Shown: piece after piece, positions 17,831-27,074 of the stretch
Position numbering within the stretch: the first letter of the stretch is position 1
Layout of the letters: every line of letters starts with the position of its first letter
Assembly: GCA_964644845.1 (NCBI GenBank)
Contig: CAZXXS010000011.1
Coordinates: 62,001 to 126,000 of the forward strand
Source of the DNA: Geothermovivens sp964644845
Lineage (GTDB): Bacteria > Zhuqueibacterota > Zhuqueibacteria > Oleimicrobiales > Geothermoviventaceae
DNA: 64,000 nt
Reading direction: 5' to 3'
The notes under the pieces: model-generated
The model's database searches: none
The model's input: the letters and a program-made list of their open reading frames with translations, nothing else
What the model was told of the DNA's origin: nothing
Program-made: the position numbers and the translations under genes

Positions 17831-19422
17831 AGCGATCGGAATGGATTGGCCTGTTTGGCTTGTTCGTGTTCGTGACCGGACTGTTCAGCGGGTGTGCACG
17901 CAAGGCAAGCGCGCCAGAGCCGGTTGTCGCGACGGTTGGACCGGTTGCCATCACGGTCAGCGATTTCCGCGTGAGCTACGAGTTTGGCCCTTCGATTGTA
18001 AAGAAGCAGCCGAAGCCGAAGGGCGCTTACTTGCAGGCCATGATCAATGAACTTCTGCTTGCTGAGAGAGGCAAAGCCGAAGGTGCTCTCGAGGTGCCGT
18101 GGGTACGCCGGGCTGAGACTGGCCTCGAGCAGGAGCTGCTGGTCGAACAGATGTTCCACGACGAGGTGGACAAGAAAATCAAGATCAGCGACGAGGACAT
18201 CCGCAAAGCCATTGAGAAGTCGGCTGTACGTTTGAAGGCGCGTTACATCTACGCTTCGGACAAGCAGGAGGCCGAAAGCTACTGGAAGGCCCTTCGAAGA
18301 GGCGAACCGTTCGACAGCGTACTAGCCAGGAGTCTCGCGGCCCACGGTGGCACACGGGAGGAAGCCGAAACGGGCTTTTTCACCTGGGCTCAGCTCGATC
18401 CGAAAATTGCCGACCAGGTCTTTGATCTGAAGCCGGGGGACGTGTCGAAGCCGCTTCCTTTTCGGCACGGATTCGTGATCCTGAGGATTGTGGATGCACG
18501 TCGGAAGGTGTTGGACCCGTCGGACTTCGACCGACTTCACGAGCACTACCGGGAGGTTCTGCGAGCGCGACGAGCTGGCGTTGAAGGCGGGCACTTCATC
18601 AAACGGTTCATGGATCCGAAGGACGTGCGTGTGAAGCGCACGGCTTTCAACGCTTTGGTCAAGACCATGTACCGCTGGCTCACGGAAAGCACGCCGAAGA
18701 TCAGTGGTGGACGCTTCGATCTCGAAAAGCACCTACGGGCGGATTCAGCGGGGCTGGATCCGGGTGCAACGCTGGTCACGTTTCGAGGTGGGCACTGGAC
18801 GGTTCGCGATTTTCTGGAACACTACGCCACGCGGCCCATGCGCCTGGACCTGCAGGACGAAGAACATTTTGCTCGTTCGTTGAAATGGATCATCGGGCTG
18901 CAAGTGCGCGACAGCTTTCTGGAGGCGGAGGCGCGCAAACGTGGCATGCTGAAACGGCCGGAAGTGCAACGTGAGCTGAACGCCTGGCGACGTAAGTGGG
19001 CTTACAGTGAGATGCGGCAGCGCCTGGCGAAGCAAATCCGCATTTCCGACGCCGAGGCAAAAGCGTTCTACGAGCAGCATCCTGATTTCTTCGGCCCGTC
19101 TTTCGAAGCCAACCGTGATCTGGTTGTTGAGCAACTGCGCCAGAAGAAACTGAAAGAACTGCTGCAAAACACGGCCGATTCGCTGCGCACGCGCATTCCG
19201 GTTGAGATCCACTGGGATGTGCTGGACACGATTACGACCAGCGATTTCGGCCGTCCCGGGATCGACCTGGAGGTGTTTAAGCTGGGTTTGCCTTACCTGC
19301 GCAAGGCCTGGCCAACCGTGGACCGAATTTGGGGCTGGGACGAGAAACTTCTGCAGTACGGACCACCCAAGCGGACGTCGGGGGCCGGGAAGGACGGCGG
19401 AAAGCGGACGGCGCGGCGCTGA
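17827..19422 (+). CDS. PpiC/SurA-like peptidyl-prolyl isomerase lipoprotein
   Basis: A 531-aa protein starting at GTG 17827, which overlaps the GntR stop (GTGA), implying translational coupling. Residues 1-22 are a lipoprotein signal ending in LFSGC, so it is anchored through Cys 22 or nearby. Residues about 35-130 resemble the SurA/PrsA N-terminal chaperone region (VATVGPVAITVSDFR, AMINELLLAERGK). Residues about 134-225 are a parvulin rotamase-like domain (LKARYIYA, GEPFDSVLARSLAAHGG, KPLPFRHGFVILRI). A second helical chaperone-like region follows. It probably assists folding of exported proteins, perhaps the barrels and secreted enzymes nearby. The rotamase fit is good but active-site residues were not checked individually. 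Confidence 0.82.
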   Translation: MKRSEWIGLFGLFVFVTGLFSGCARKASAPEPVVATVGPVAITVSDFRVSYEFGPSIVKKQPKPKGAYLQAMINELLLAERGKAEGALEVPWVRRAETGLEQELLVEQMFHDEVDKKIKISDEDIRKAIEKSAVRLKARYIYASDKQEAESYWKALRRGEPFDSVLARSLAAHGGTREEAETGFFTWAQLDPKIADQVFDLKPGDVSKPLPFRHGFVILRIVDARRKVLDPSDFDRLHEHYREVLRARRAGVEGGHFIKRFMDPKDVRVKRTAFNALVKTMYRWLTESTPKISGGRFDLEKHLRADSAGLDPGATLVTFRGGHWTVRDFLEHYATRPMRLDLQDEEHFARSLKWIIGLQVRDSFLEAEARKRGMLKRPEVQRELNAWRRKWAYSEMRQRLAKQIRISDAEAKAFYEQHPDFFGPSFEANRDLVVEQLRQKKLKELLQNTADSLRTRIPVEIHWDVLDTITTSDFGRPGIDLEVFKLGLPYLRKAWPTVDRIWGWDEKLLQYGPPKRTSGAGKDGGKRTARR

Positions 19423-19696
19423 CTGCACATTTGAAGAAGAGACAGGTACACAGGGTGCTGTGAAGAGGTGGAAGGCTGAAAAAGTGGGTGCGGCTCTTTG
19501 GGTACTCAAGAATTCTTGAAACGCGGACATGGGTTTTGGCATCTGAAAGTGCAAAGTGCGGGGGTAAACGCTACGGTGGCTGGCATGAGGCCGGAGTTTT
19601 CGGTTAGGCGAACTTGTCTATACGACTGGACAGGCTGCTGGCCCTTTTGCCAGCTATCTTCGCGACGTGAACCGCAGTTTTGAGGCGAGGCTTCTG

Positions 19697-22207
19697 ATGA
19701 AACGATTCTTGAGTGTCCTCTTCTTCCTGTTGTTGGCGTCCGGCCTCTCGGCCCAGACGGGACTGGTCGGACACTGGACCTTCGATGACCCCAAGGACCT
19801 GACGGCTGCTGTTGTTGGGCCCGACTTGGTGCTCCGTGGGACCCAGGAAGCCGTACCCGGACCCGATTCTGGCAACGGTGCGGTCAGGATTCCCAGGGGG
19901 AGTTACTACCTGCTGCGGCACGGATTGCCCCCCTGCTGCGGTAGTCGCGTTAATGAGTTCAGTCTGGTGATTGATGTCAAGGTGCCGGCTGTGGGCCGGT
20001 GGTACTGCATGTACCAGACGGACCTAACGAACACTACCGATGGCGAATGGTTCATCTCTCCGTCTGGAGCTGTCGGAGTCGGTGCCACGGGGTACACCGA
20101 GGCTCTGATCAAACCTGGCGAATGGTACCGCCTGGGCATCGCAGTGAAAAACGGGCAGCGTTACGACTACTACGTCGACGGAACCAAGATGCTGACCGGG
20201 ACCCCGGGGGCAATCGACGGGCGCTTTTCTCTCGACACGTCGGTTCTGCTGTTTGCCGACGAGAACGGCGAAGACAACACGTTTGACGTCGCGGATGTGA
20301 AGCTCTTCTCGCGGGCACTCAGTGACAGCGAAATGAAAGCGCTTGGTGGCTACCACGACTTCAAACCGGATGTCGGCGAGCCAGACACTGCCATCTACCC
20401 GTACTTGCAGTCGCCAACACCAACGTCAATCTACATTTGCTGGAATGCCTCGCTTGGCACAGAAACGCGTGTGGAGTACGGCACAACGCCTGCCCTTGGC
20501 CAGAGCGCTACCGGGTCGTACCACGTTTTCCCGGACAGCACCGTCTGGCACTGGGTGAAACTGGAAGGCCTGACCCCTTCCACGCTGTACTACTACAAGG
20601 CCATCACAGACACGATGGTGTCGAAGGTCTACCGTTTCAAAACAGCTCCTCCGTACGGGTCGAAAGAAGGGCACATCCGTTTTGCTGTGATGGGCGACAC
20701 GCGGACCGACGTGGCCCAGTTTACCAAAGTAGTGGCTGCTCTGAAGGAGAAGGTGCTTGAACTGTACGGCGGGACGCTGGAGGAGAATCTGAACGTCCTG
20801 CTGCACGTCGGGGACGTGGTCACCAGCGGCAGCATGTTGCCGCAGTACAGGCGCGAGTTTTTTGGGCCACTGTCGCAGATCTCGGGCAACGTGCCGGTGA
20901 TGGTCAGCATCGGGGACCACGAGCACGACTCGCCTTACTACTACGCCTACATGAAGTACGAGGACTTCGCCGGTCCTGAAGAAGAACGTTACTACGCTTT
21001 TCAGTACGGCCGCGTTTTGTTCGTAGCGGTGCACAGCATCTGGCACACCGAGACGCAATTGCAGTGGCTCGACAACTTGATGCAGCAAGCGCAGAACGAC
21101 AGCGCCATCGACTGGATCTTTGTCTACACGCATCGACCGGGACACAGCGAGGTCTGGCCGGACGGGAACGAGCGGTACACTCAGGATCACATCATCCCGA
21201 TTCTGAAAAAGTACAGCAAGGCTGATCTGCTCGTTTACGGCCACTCTCACAACTACGAGCGTGGTCAGGTGACGGACGGAAACCTGCGTCTCATGTTGAA
21301 CGGTGGTGGCGGCAGTGCGCTGGATCGCTGGCGCATGTACTCCAACCAGACGGACTACCCGGAGATCCAGAAATCCTACGATGTGTACTGCTACACCATT
21401 TTCGACATCGACGTGGCGAACAAACGGTACGAAGCCCGGTCGTTTACACTTGGCAACCACGACAAGCCCCGCGACAACAAGGAGTTCGATCGCTTTTTCC
21501 GGGACAAAGCGAACGAGACGCCACCGGCAACTCCCGAAGCCACGGCGCCGCGCGACAGCCAGACGGTGGTATTTCCGATTGTTCTCCAGGCTTCCTCTTA
21601 CACCGGTGAGTATCCCATCCTCAGTTCACAGTTTCAGGTGACGGCACGCAAGGGCGACTACACTACGCCCGTTTTGGATGTGAAACGCGATTTCGAGGAC
21701 ATTTACTACGACACAGGTGCCCCAGACTACAACCCGATCGACCGCAACAAGGACGTCGACCTGACCAAAGTTGTGTCGAGGGATCCGCGGCTGTGGCGGG
21801 TAGGCAAAACCTACTGGTGGCGCGTTCGGTACCGGGACCGAAACCTGCAGTGGTCGGCGTGGTCCGAAGAGGCGTCGTTCACGGTCGGATCCGGGACACG
21901 TGTTGGCGAGGGTGGGCCAACGACGGTTCGCCAAACGCATCTGTACCGGAGTTACCCCAATCCGTTCAATCCAAGCACCACCATCCGATTCGATCTGGCG
22001 CGGAAAGAACAAGTGTTGCTGAGGATTTACTCCGTCGACGGTCGGCTTGTGAGGACGCTTGTAGACGGCGAATTGGCAGCTGGTGGTCACCGGGTGAGCT
22101 GGGACGGCAGAACGGACGGCGGTCTGCCCCTGGCTTCGGGAACGTACTTGTGCCGGTTGAAGGTGGGCAACGATTCGAAAGTCGAAAAGCTGCTGTTGAT
22201 TCGTTAA
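19697..22207 (+). CDS. Secreted LamG-FN3-metallophosphoesterase (purple acid phosphatase-like) with sorting domain
   Basis: An 836-aa protein. ATG 19697 follows GAGGCGAGG and gives a signal peptide ending LLASGLSAQ. Residues about 22-215 are a LamG/concanavalin-like lectin fold (GLVGHWTFDD, LSDSEMKALGGY). About 230-325 is a purple acid phosphatase N-terminal FN3 domain (IYPYLQSPTPTSIYICW). About 327-590 is the metallophosphoesterase: GDTRTD, GDVVTSG, GDHEHD, YTHRPGH and YGHSHNYERG. About 600-745 is another beta domain and about 752-836 the sorting domain (YRSYPNPFNPSTTIRF). The usual GNHE is GDHE here, an Asn-to-Asp change at a metal ligand. It likely releases phosphate outside the cell. Confidence 0.87.
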   Translation: MKRFLSVLFFLLLASGLSAQTGLVGHWTFDDPKDLTAAVVGPDLVLRGTQEAVPGPDSGNGAVRIPRGSYYLLRHGLPPCCGSRVNEFSLVIDVKVPAVGRWYCMYQTDLTNTTDGEWFISPSGAVGVGATGYTEALIKPGEWYRLGIAVKNGQRYDYYVDGTKMLTGTPGAIDGRFSLDTSVLLFADENGEDNTFDVADVKLFSRALSDSEMKALGGYHDFKPDVGEPDTAIYPYLQSPTPTSIYICWNASLGTETRVEYGTTPALGQSATGSYHVFPDSTVWHWVKLEGLTPSTLYYYKAITDTMVSKVYRFKTAPPYGSKEGHIRFAVMGDTRTDVAQFTKVVAALKEKVLELYGGTLEENLNVLLHVGDVVTSGSMLPQYRREFFGPLSQISGNVPVMVSIGDHEHDSPYYYAYMKYEDFAGPEEERYYAFQYGRVLFVAVHSIWHTETQLQWLDNLMQQAQNDSAIDWIFVYTHRPGHSEVWPDGNERYTQDHIIPILKKYSKADLLVYGHSHNYERGQVTDGNLRLMLNGGGGSALDRWRMYSNQTDYPEIQKSYDVYCYTIFDIDVANKRYEARSFTLGNHDKPRDNKEFDRFFRDKANETPPATPEATAPRDSQTVVFPIVLQASSYTGEYPILSSQFQVTARKGDYTTPVLDVKRDFEDIYYDTGAPDYNPIDRNKDVDLTKVVSRDPRLWRVGKTYWWRVRYRDRNLQWSAWSEEASFTVGSGTRVGEGGPTTVRQTHLYRSYPNPFNPSTTIRFDLARKEQVLLRIYSVDGRLVRTLVDGELAAGGHRVSWDGRTDGGLPLASGTYLCRLKVGNDSKVEKLLLIR

Positions 22208-22283
22208 CCGTCCTATTTCGCACGTAATGTCCGCGCAACGCGGGGGCTGGCTTTGGGTACTGCCAAAAACTGCGAGGTGAATC

Positions 22284-23594
22284 ATGAGTGACGGGCTCTC
22301 ACGCAGACGGTTCTTGCGTTCGGCTCTGCTGGGTGGATTGGGCCTTTACAGTGGTGTGCGGGCGGATCTGAGCACGGTTCTGAACGCGAAACAGGCCTCG
22401 AGAATGATGGAAATCCCGACCTCCGATCTGGTCATCGCGGATCCCTCCCAGTTCAAGATCCTGCAAGTGACCGACATTCACTACTTTGGCAAGACGGGTC
22501 GAGAGGACGCTCGGACGGTCATCAACTTGAAGCGGCTTGTCGACCACACCAAACCGGACATTCTCCTGGTGACCGGGGATTTCTGGCACAACAACCCGGA
22601 CGGCCGCGGCGAAGAGTTTATGAACTTTGCCATCCAGCACACGGAAGAGCTGGGTATTCCCTGGGCATTCGCCTGGGGCAACCACGACAGGCTGAACGAC
22701 TACACCCGGGGGCACACGGCTTTCGAACAAGCGCCGCACTCGCTCTACGCCGGGGGAAAGAGCCAGGGGAACTACGTTGTCGCCGTCAAAGACAGGCAGG
22801 GAAATCGCCTTTGGGATCTGATTTGCCTCAACTCGTCGATCGGCAGTGACAGGGGTGTCTACACGCCGGGTTTAGCCGCTGCCGCCCAGCGCTGGCTTTC
22901 CGAGTTGAAGAAGACCTGGGATGCCGAGGCTCATGCCGCCAACGCTTTCGTGTTCTTCCACATTCCCGTTCCGCAGTACAAGAGCATCTGGGATTCTGGC
23001 GTTGCCAAAGGCGTGAAATACGAAAACGTGTGCAGCGGCGACGAAGACGACAGAGGGGCGTTCTCCTGGTTCCAGGAGCTTGGCACTGTGCGGGCCAGTT
23101 TCTGTGGTCACGATCATGTGAACGACTACTCCGGAAAACTGGCCGGGATTGAACTGGTCTACGGCCGGGCAACCGGCTACGGCGGCTACGGTGGCGAGAA
23201 GGTCGCAAAAGGGGGCAAATTGATCACGGTCAACTGCGAAACTGGGGAGTACACCTGGAAAAGCATTGTGTTTGACTCGCTCACAGGCTTGCGTGAGGAA
23301 GGGGAGCGGCAGCCCGAGGTTTTCAGGCTGGAGCAGAATTACCCAAATCCGTTCAACGCATCCACCACGGTTCGTTATTCGCTGGCGAGAGAGGCGCTGG
23401 TTGATCTGGCAATCTTCGACCTCGAGGGACGGCGAATCAAAACTTTGATCTACGGCCTACAGAGGCCGGGAATGTACCGTGTGGTCTGGGACGGCACGGA
23501 TGACGCCGGCCGTCCGGTGAGCTCCGGGACGTACTTCACGCAGCTGCGCGCGGCCGGCGAAGCGGACACTCGTACACTGGTCCTGTTGAAGTAG
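22284..23594 (+). CDS. Metallophosphoesterase with Tat signal and sorting domain
   Basis: A 436-aa protein. The N-terminus SRRRFLRSALLGGLGL is a twin-arginine (Tat) signal. Residues about 50-330 are a calcineurin-like phosphoesterase with all blocks: TDIHYFG, GDFWHNN, GNHDR, FFHIPVP and GHDHVND; this subgroup resembles fungal Dcr2/PhoD-like phosphoesterases. Residues about 345-436 are a T9SS-like sorting domain (RLEQNYPNPFNASTTVRYSL, SSGTYFTQL). It starts 77 bp after the previous phosphoesterase. A Tat-exported, prefolded metalloenzyme bearing a T9SS-type tail is unusual, because known T9SS cargo is mostly Sec-exported. Confidence 0.88.
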   Translation: MSDGLSRRRFLRSALLGGLGLYSGVRADLSTVLNAKQASRMMEIPTSDLVIADPSQFKILQVTDIHYFGKTGREDARTVINLKRLVDHTKPDILLVTGDFWHNNPDGRGEEFMNFAIQHTEELGIPWAFAWGNHDRLNDYTRGHTAFEQAPHSLYAGGKSQGNYVVAVKDRQGNRLWDLICLNSSIGSDRGVYTPGLAAAAQRWLSELKKTWDAEAHAANAFVFFHIPVPQYKSIWDSGVAKGVKYENVCSGDEDDRGAFSWFQELGTVRASFCGHDHVNDYSGKLAGIELVYGRATGYGGYGGEKVAKGGKLITVNCETGEYTWKSIVFDSLTGLREEGERQPEVFRLEQNYPNPFNASTTVRYSLAREALVDLAIFDLEGRRIKTLIYGLQRPGMYRVVWDGTDDAGRPVSSGTYFTQLRAAGEADTRTLVLLK

Positions 23595-23847
23595 CAAGGA
23601 GGGCCTGCCGTTTAGGCTGTCCGGCGGGGGCGGGGGGGGCCTGGCGGTGTGGTTTACGCGAAGAGCTCGGATGGCATCGTCGTGTGCTTGGCGGGAAGTC
23701 GAGTGTTTTGCGAGTTGACCGTGGTCTGAAAACGCTGCCTGCTCTGGCTTCGGCTGTTTTGGAGCGGAGGTAGGTTGTACACCTGAACCGACAAGTGCGA
23801 GGAGGTTGGGTAACCTGTAGACGACAAATCTGGCGGAGGAGATTTCG

Positions 23848-24705
23848 ATGGGACTTGAAAACATGCGCACACTCCTTGACGCCGCACGAGAAGGTGGCTA
23901 CGCCGTGGGCGCTTTCAACATCGTTGACTACGCCACATTCCGCGGTGTGATGGAAGCGGCAGAAGAGGAACGGTCGCCGGTCATCATTCAGACTTCGGCG
24001 AGCAGCACGGTGAAGTTCTACGGTTACGAAGCGCTGGTTGGACTTGCTCGTGCCCTGGCTGGTAACAGCTCTGTGCCGGTGGCGCTTCACCTGGACCACT
24101 GCAAAGACATGGACATGCTGAAAGGCACAATCGAGGCTGGCTGGACTTCGGTGATGATCGATGCCTCGACCTACCCGTTCGAAGAAAACGTGGCCATGAC
24201 CAAAACGGTGGTTGGTTGGGCGCACCCGAAGGGCGTTTCCGTGGAAGGTGAGCTCGGCAGCATCAAGGGTGTCGAAGACGAAATCAAGGTTGAGGAACGC
24301 GACGCCGTACTGGCGGATCCCCAGAAGGCGGCCGAGTTTGTGGAACGCACCGGCATCGACGCTCTGGCGCCAGCCATCGGGACGGCACACGGCCTGTACA
24401 AGGGCACGCCAGACATCGATTTTGAGCGTCTGAAAAAGATTGTTTCCTTGGTGGACGTGCCCGTGGTGATTCACGGCGGTACGGGATTGAGCGACGACAC
24501 CTTTCGCAAGCTCATTTCGCTGGGAGCGGCCAAGATCAACATTTCTACGCAACTCAAATTGGCCTACATGCAGGCTTTTGAGGATTTCAAGAGGGAGAAC
24601 CCAGGCAAGGCCGACCCCATCAAGGTGCAAAAAGCGATCGTTGCAGCGGTGAAGGATGTTGTAAAACGTTTCATGCGCGTGTTTGGCAGCAGCGGCAAGG
24701 CCTGA
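23848..24705 (+). CDS. Class II fructose-bisphosphate/tagatose-bisphosphate-type aldolase
   Basis: A 285-aa protein, normal for the family, starting at ATG 23848 after GGAGGAG. Landmarks are GAFNIVDYAT near the N-terminus, HLDHCKD at about 85 (catalytic Asp plus a zinc His), EGELGSIKG at about 134, AIGTAHGLYKG at about 180 (zinc His), IHGGTGLSD at about 210 (zinc His) and KINISTQLK. It is a zinc-dependent cytoplasmic aldolase that would split or form a ketose bisphosphate or a related sugar phosphate. GatY/KbaY and FbaA-type activities cannot be told apart by eye. The CbbY-like phosphatase 46 bp downstream suggests a shared sugar-phosphate pathway. Confidence 0.9.
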   Translation: MGLENMRTLLDAAREGGYAVGAFNIVDYATFRGVMEAAEEERSPVIIQTSASSTVKFYGYEALVGLARALAGNSSVPVALHLDHCKDMDMLKGTIEAGWTSVMIDASTYPFEENVAMTKTVVGWAHPKGVSVEGELGSIKGVEDEIKVEERDAVLADPQKAAEFVERTGIDALAPAIGTAHGLYKGTPDIDFERLKKIVSLVDVPVVIHGGTGLSDDTFRKLISLGAAKINISTQLKLAYMQAFEDFKRENPGKADPIKVQKAIVAAVKDVVKRFMRVFGSSGKA

Positions 24706-24751
24706 GCAAGTTCGACGGGAGGCTTGGACCTTACTTCTCAAGGAGGAAAAC

Positions 24752-25471
24752 ATGGCGACGTTCAAGGCGCTGATTTTTGACGTCGACGGAGTTGTGGCAG
24801 AAACCGAGGCGGACGGGCACAGGGTGGCTTTCAACCGGGTGTTTGAGGAAGAAGGATTGCCCATTCGCTGGGACAAAGAGCGCTACGGGGAATTGCTGAA
24901 AATTGCAGGCGGCAAGGAGCGCTTGCGTACAGAGGTGTACGCGCCGGATTTCCCGAAGCAGGTGGACGACAAGGAAGAGTACATCAAGCGTTTGCACAAG
25001 CGGAAAACGGACATCTACATGGAGATGATCGCTTCCGGAGTGTTGAAACCGAGGGAAGGCGTGGCTCGACTCATCCGTGAAGCCCATGATGCGGGCCTCA
25101 AGCTGGCTGTGGCGTCCACGTCCAACGAGCGGGGCGTGCGCTTTTTGCTGCAGAATTTGCTCGGCGATGAAATCTACAACCTCTTCGACGTGATTCTGGC
25201 TGGTGACGTGGTGAAGAACAAGAAACCGGACCCGGAAATCTACTTTCTGGCAGCGGAGAAGCTCGGTGTGAAGCCGGAAGAATGCGCTGTCATCGAGGAC
25301 ACGATGAACGGCTTGCGCGCAGCCAAAGGTGCCGGGATGAAGTGTGTGGTGACGCGCAGCGAATACACAAAGAACGAGCCTTTTGAGGAGGCGGATCTGG
25401 TAGTCGACAGTCTCGGTGAACCGCCGGGACCGCACGTGAGCATTGAGGACATCAAAGCGCTGTTTCAGTGA
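24752..25471 (+). CDS. HAD-IA phosphatase, CbbY/beta-phosphoglucomutase-like
   Basis: A 239-aa protein starting at ATG 24752, five bases after AGGAGG (24741-24746). Motif I is IFDVDGVVAETE at about 8-19, motif II is ASTSN, and motifs III/IV are KNKKPDPEIY and VIEDTMNGLRAAKGAGM. The cap has WDKERYGELLKIAGGKER, which closely resembles CbbY (xylulose-1,5-bisphosphate phosphatase) rather than general phosphoglycolate phosphatases. It is expected to dephosphorylate a sugar phosphate in the cytoplasm. It is probably co-transcribed with the aldolase and with the aminotransferase 87 bp downstream. Confidence 0.88.
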   Translation: MATFKALIFDVDGVVAETEADGHRVAFNRVFEEEGLPIRWDKERYGELLKIAGGKERLRTEVYAPDFPKQVDDKEEYIKRLHKRKTDIYMEMIASGVLKPREGVARLIREAHDAGLKLAVASTSNERGVRFLLQNLLGDEIYNLFDVILAGDVVKNKKPDPEIYFLAAEKLGVKPEECAVIEDTMNGLRAAKGAGMKCVVTRSEYTKNEPFEEADLVVDSLGEPPGPHVSIEDIKALFQ

Positions 25472-25558
25472 AGCCAATTCCCAATGACGAACCAGCGGTG
25501 GCTCGCGGACTTCGGTCGGCGAGCCGACTCCCAACAAACCGGATGAGGAGGTGTTCAG

Positions 25559-26665
25559 ATGGCCGATGTGAGCAAGAAGATCGTTCCGTGGATCATGCCG
25601 GCGGTGCAGTACAAGGTGGACTCGGTGGAGCTCGCCTGGCAGCACCCGAACCACGCCAGGATGTTCCTGAATGAGAACCCGATTCCACCTTCTGAGAAAG
25701 TACTGAAAGCCATCGAGGAAATGGCTCGGTACGGTAACCGCTACCCGCACCGCTGGGTTCAGTTGCGGAAACGCCTGGCTGAACCCTTCGGCCTCGGTCC
25801 TGAGAACGTCTTCCTCGGGAACGGTTCCTCCGAAGTCATCGACAACATGGTTCGGGTCTTCTGCCAGCCCGGAGACGAGGTGATCATCCCGGAACCGACG
25901 TTCTCGCTGTTCTACGCCAGGATCGAGGTAAACGGCGCCAAGGACGTGCGCATTCCGTTACGCAAAGACGACTACCAGATCGACATCGACGGAATGATCA
26001 ACGCAGTCACCGATCGGACGAAGCTGTTCGTCGTGGTGAACCCGAACAACCCGACCGGTCTGTTCGTGGACGACAAGGACCTCCGTAGATTGCTGGATCT
26101 GGGCATCCCCACCTGCATCGACGAGGCTTACTTGGAGTACGATCCAGATCGCGGTTCCAAGGTGCCGCTCATCAAGGAGTACCCGCACGCGTTCGTGATG
26201 AAGACGTTCTCCAAGGCGTACGGCCTGGCAGGACTACGCTTCGGCTACATGTTCGGTGTCCCCGAGCTGGTGGAGGCCTTTGACCGCATCAAGCTGCCGT
26301 GGAACGTGAGCATCTTGACGCTGGCCGCCGCCGAAGCAGCTCTGGATGACCAGGAGTCGCTGAAGAAGAAAGTCGAACACAACAACCGCTGGATGGCCAT
26401 CTTCACAGAAGAATTCCGCAAGCTTGGTTTGAAACCGTTTCCAGCGCACGGTAACTACATGCTTGTCGATGCCAACGACTTCGGCTACTCGTCCAAAGAA
26501 ATCATCGACATGGCTTTCGAACGCGGCGTGATCTTGAAGACGATCGGCCCGATTCACGGGAAGAATGGCTTTTTCCGTGTGACGCCTGGTACGGACGAGG
26601 AGAACAAGCGGATGCTGGAGGTGGTGAAAGAGATCTTCTCGCAGCCGAAGGCCAAGCGAGCCTGA
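25559..26665 (+). CDS. HisC-like class I/II aminotransferase
   Basis: A 368-aa protein starting at ATG 25559 after GAGGAGGTG. It has histidinol-phosphate aminotransferase landmarks: LNENPIPPSEKV at about 38, YPHRWVQLRKRLA, VFLGNGSSEVID, VVNPNNPTG at about 160, CIDEAYLEY at about 183 and TFSKAYGLAGLRFGY with the PLP lysine at K219. No other histidine gene is nearby. It lies between an aldolase/HAD pair and an organophosphate-type transporter. It may therefore transaminate a phosphorylated keto or amino compound of that pathway rather than histidinol phosphate. A true HisC role remains possible. Confidence 0.87.
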   Translation: MADVSKKIVPWIMPAVQYKVDSVELAWQHPNHARMFLNENPIPPSEKVLKAIEEMARYGNRYPHRWVQLRKRLAEPFGLGPENVFLGNGSSEVIDNMVRVFCQPGDEVIIPEPTFSLFYARIEVNGAKDVRIPLRKDDYQIDIDGMINAVTDRTKLFVVVNPNNPTGLFVDDKDLRRLLDLGIPTCIDEAYLEYDPDRGSKVPLIKEYPHAFVMKTFSKAYGLAGLRFGYMFGVPELVEAFDRIKLPWNVSILTLAAAEAALDDQESLKKKVEHNNRWMAIFTEEFRKLGLKPFPAHGNYMLVDANDFGYSSKEIIDMAFERGVILKTIGPIHGKNGFFRVTPGTDEENKRMLEVVKEIFSQPKAKRA

Positions 26666-27074
26666 GCGGGCGCCGATGAATTGTCGAAGCTGGCGAATTC
26701 GGTGGCGGGCAGGGTGGATGTACCCTCCCTGCCGTGCGAGGAAGGACGAAGTGGGGATGGCTTCGCTTCCCACCAGCACAGAGAACAGAACGCACTCCTT
26801 CTGTTTGGGCCAGCGTTAGGCGGGCGCCGGTGTCGGTTGCTTGGGCAGCCGCGCCGGCGTTGCGCTTTCGGGGGCCGATTTGTGGAATTGGCCGCTCGGT
26901 TGTAGTGCAGGGCTGACGCAAGGAAGATCGGGGCTAAGACCCGCTTCTCAGGAGTCGGAATTCGGAGTGTGTCAGCCTTACGCCGCCGGGTCGGGGGATC
27001 GGGTAGAGTCGGGAACACGACAAGTCGGACGCGTTGAACAAGGCGCTGACAGGAACTGTTTGGGAGACTTGCCC
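26666..27074 (+). other. Gene-free gap with a hairpin
   Basis: The open frame running through this gap is only an upstream extension of the transporter frame and has no family features. A stem GGCAGGG (26708-26714)/CCCTGCC (26727-26733) with a 12-nt loop could be a weak terminator, but it lacks a T-run. I see no convincing promoter. Confidence 0.45.
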
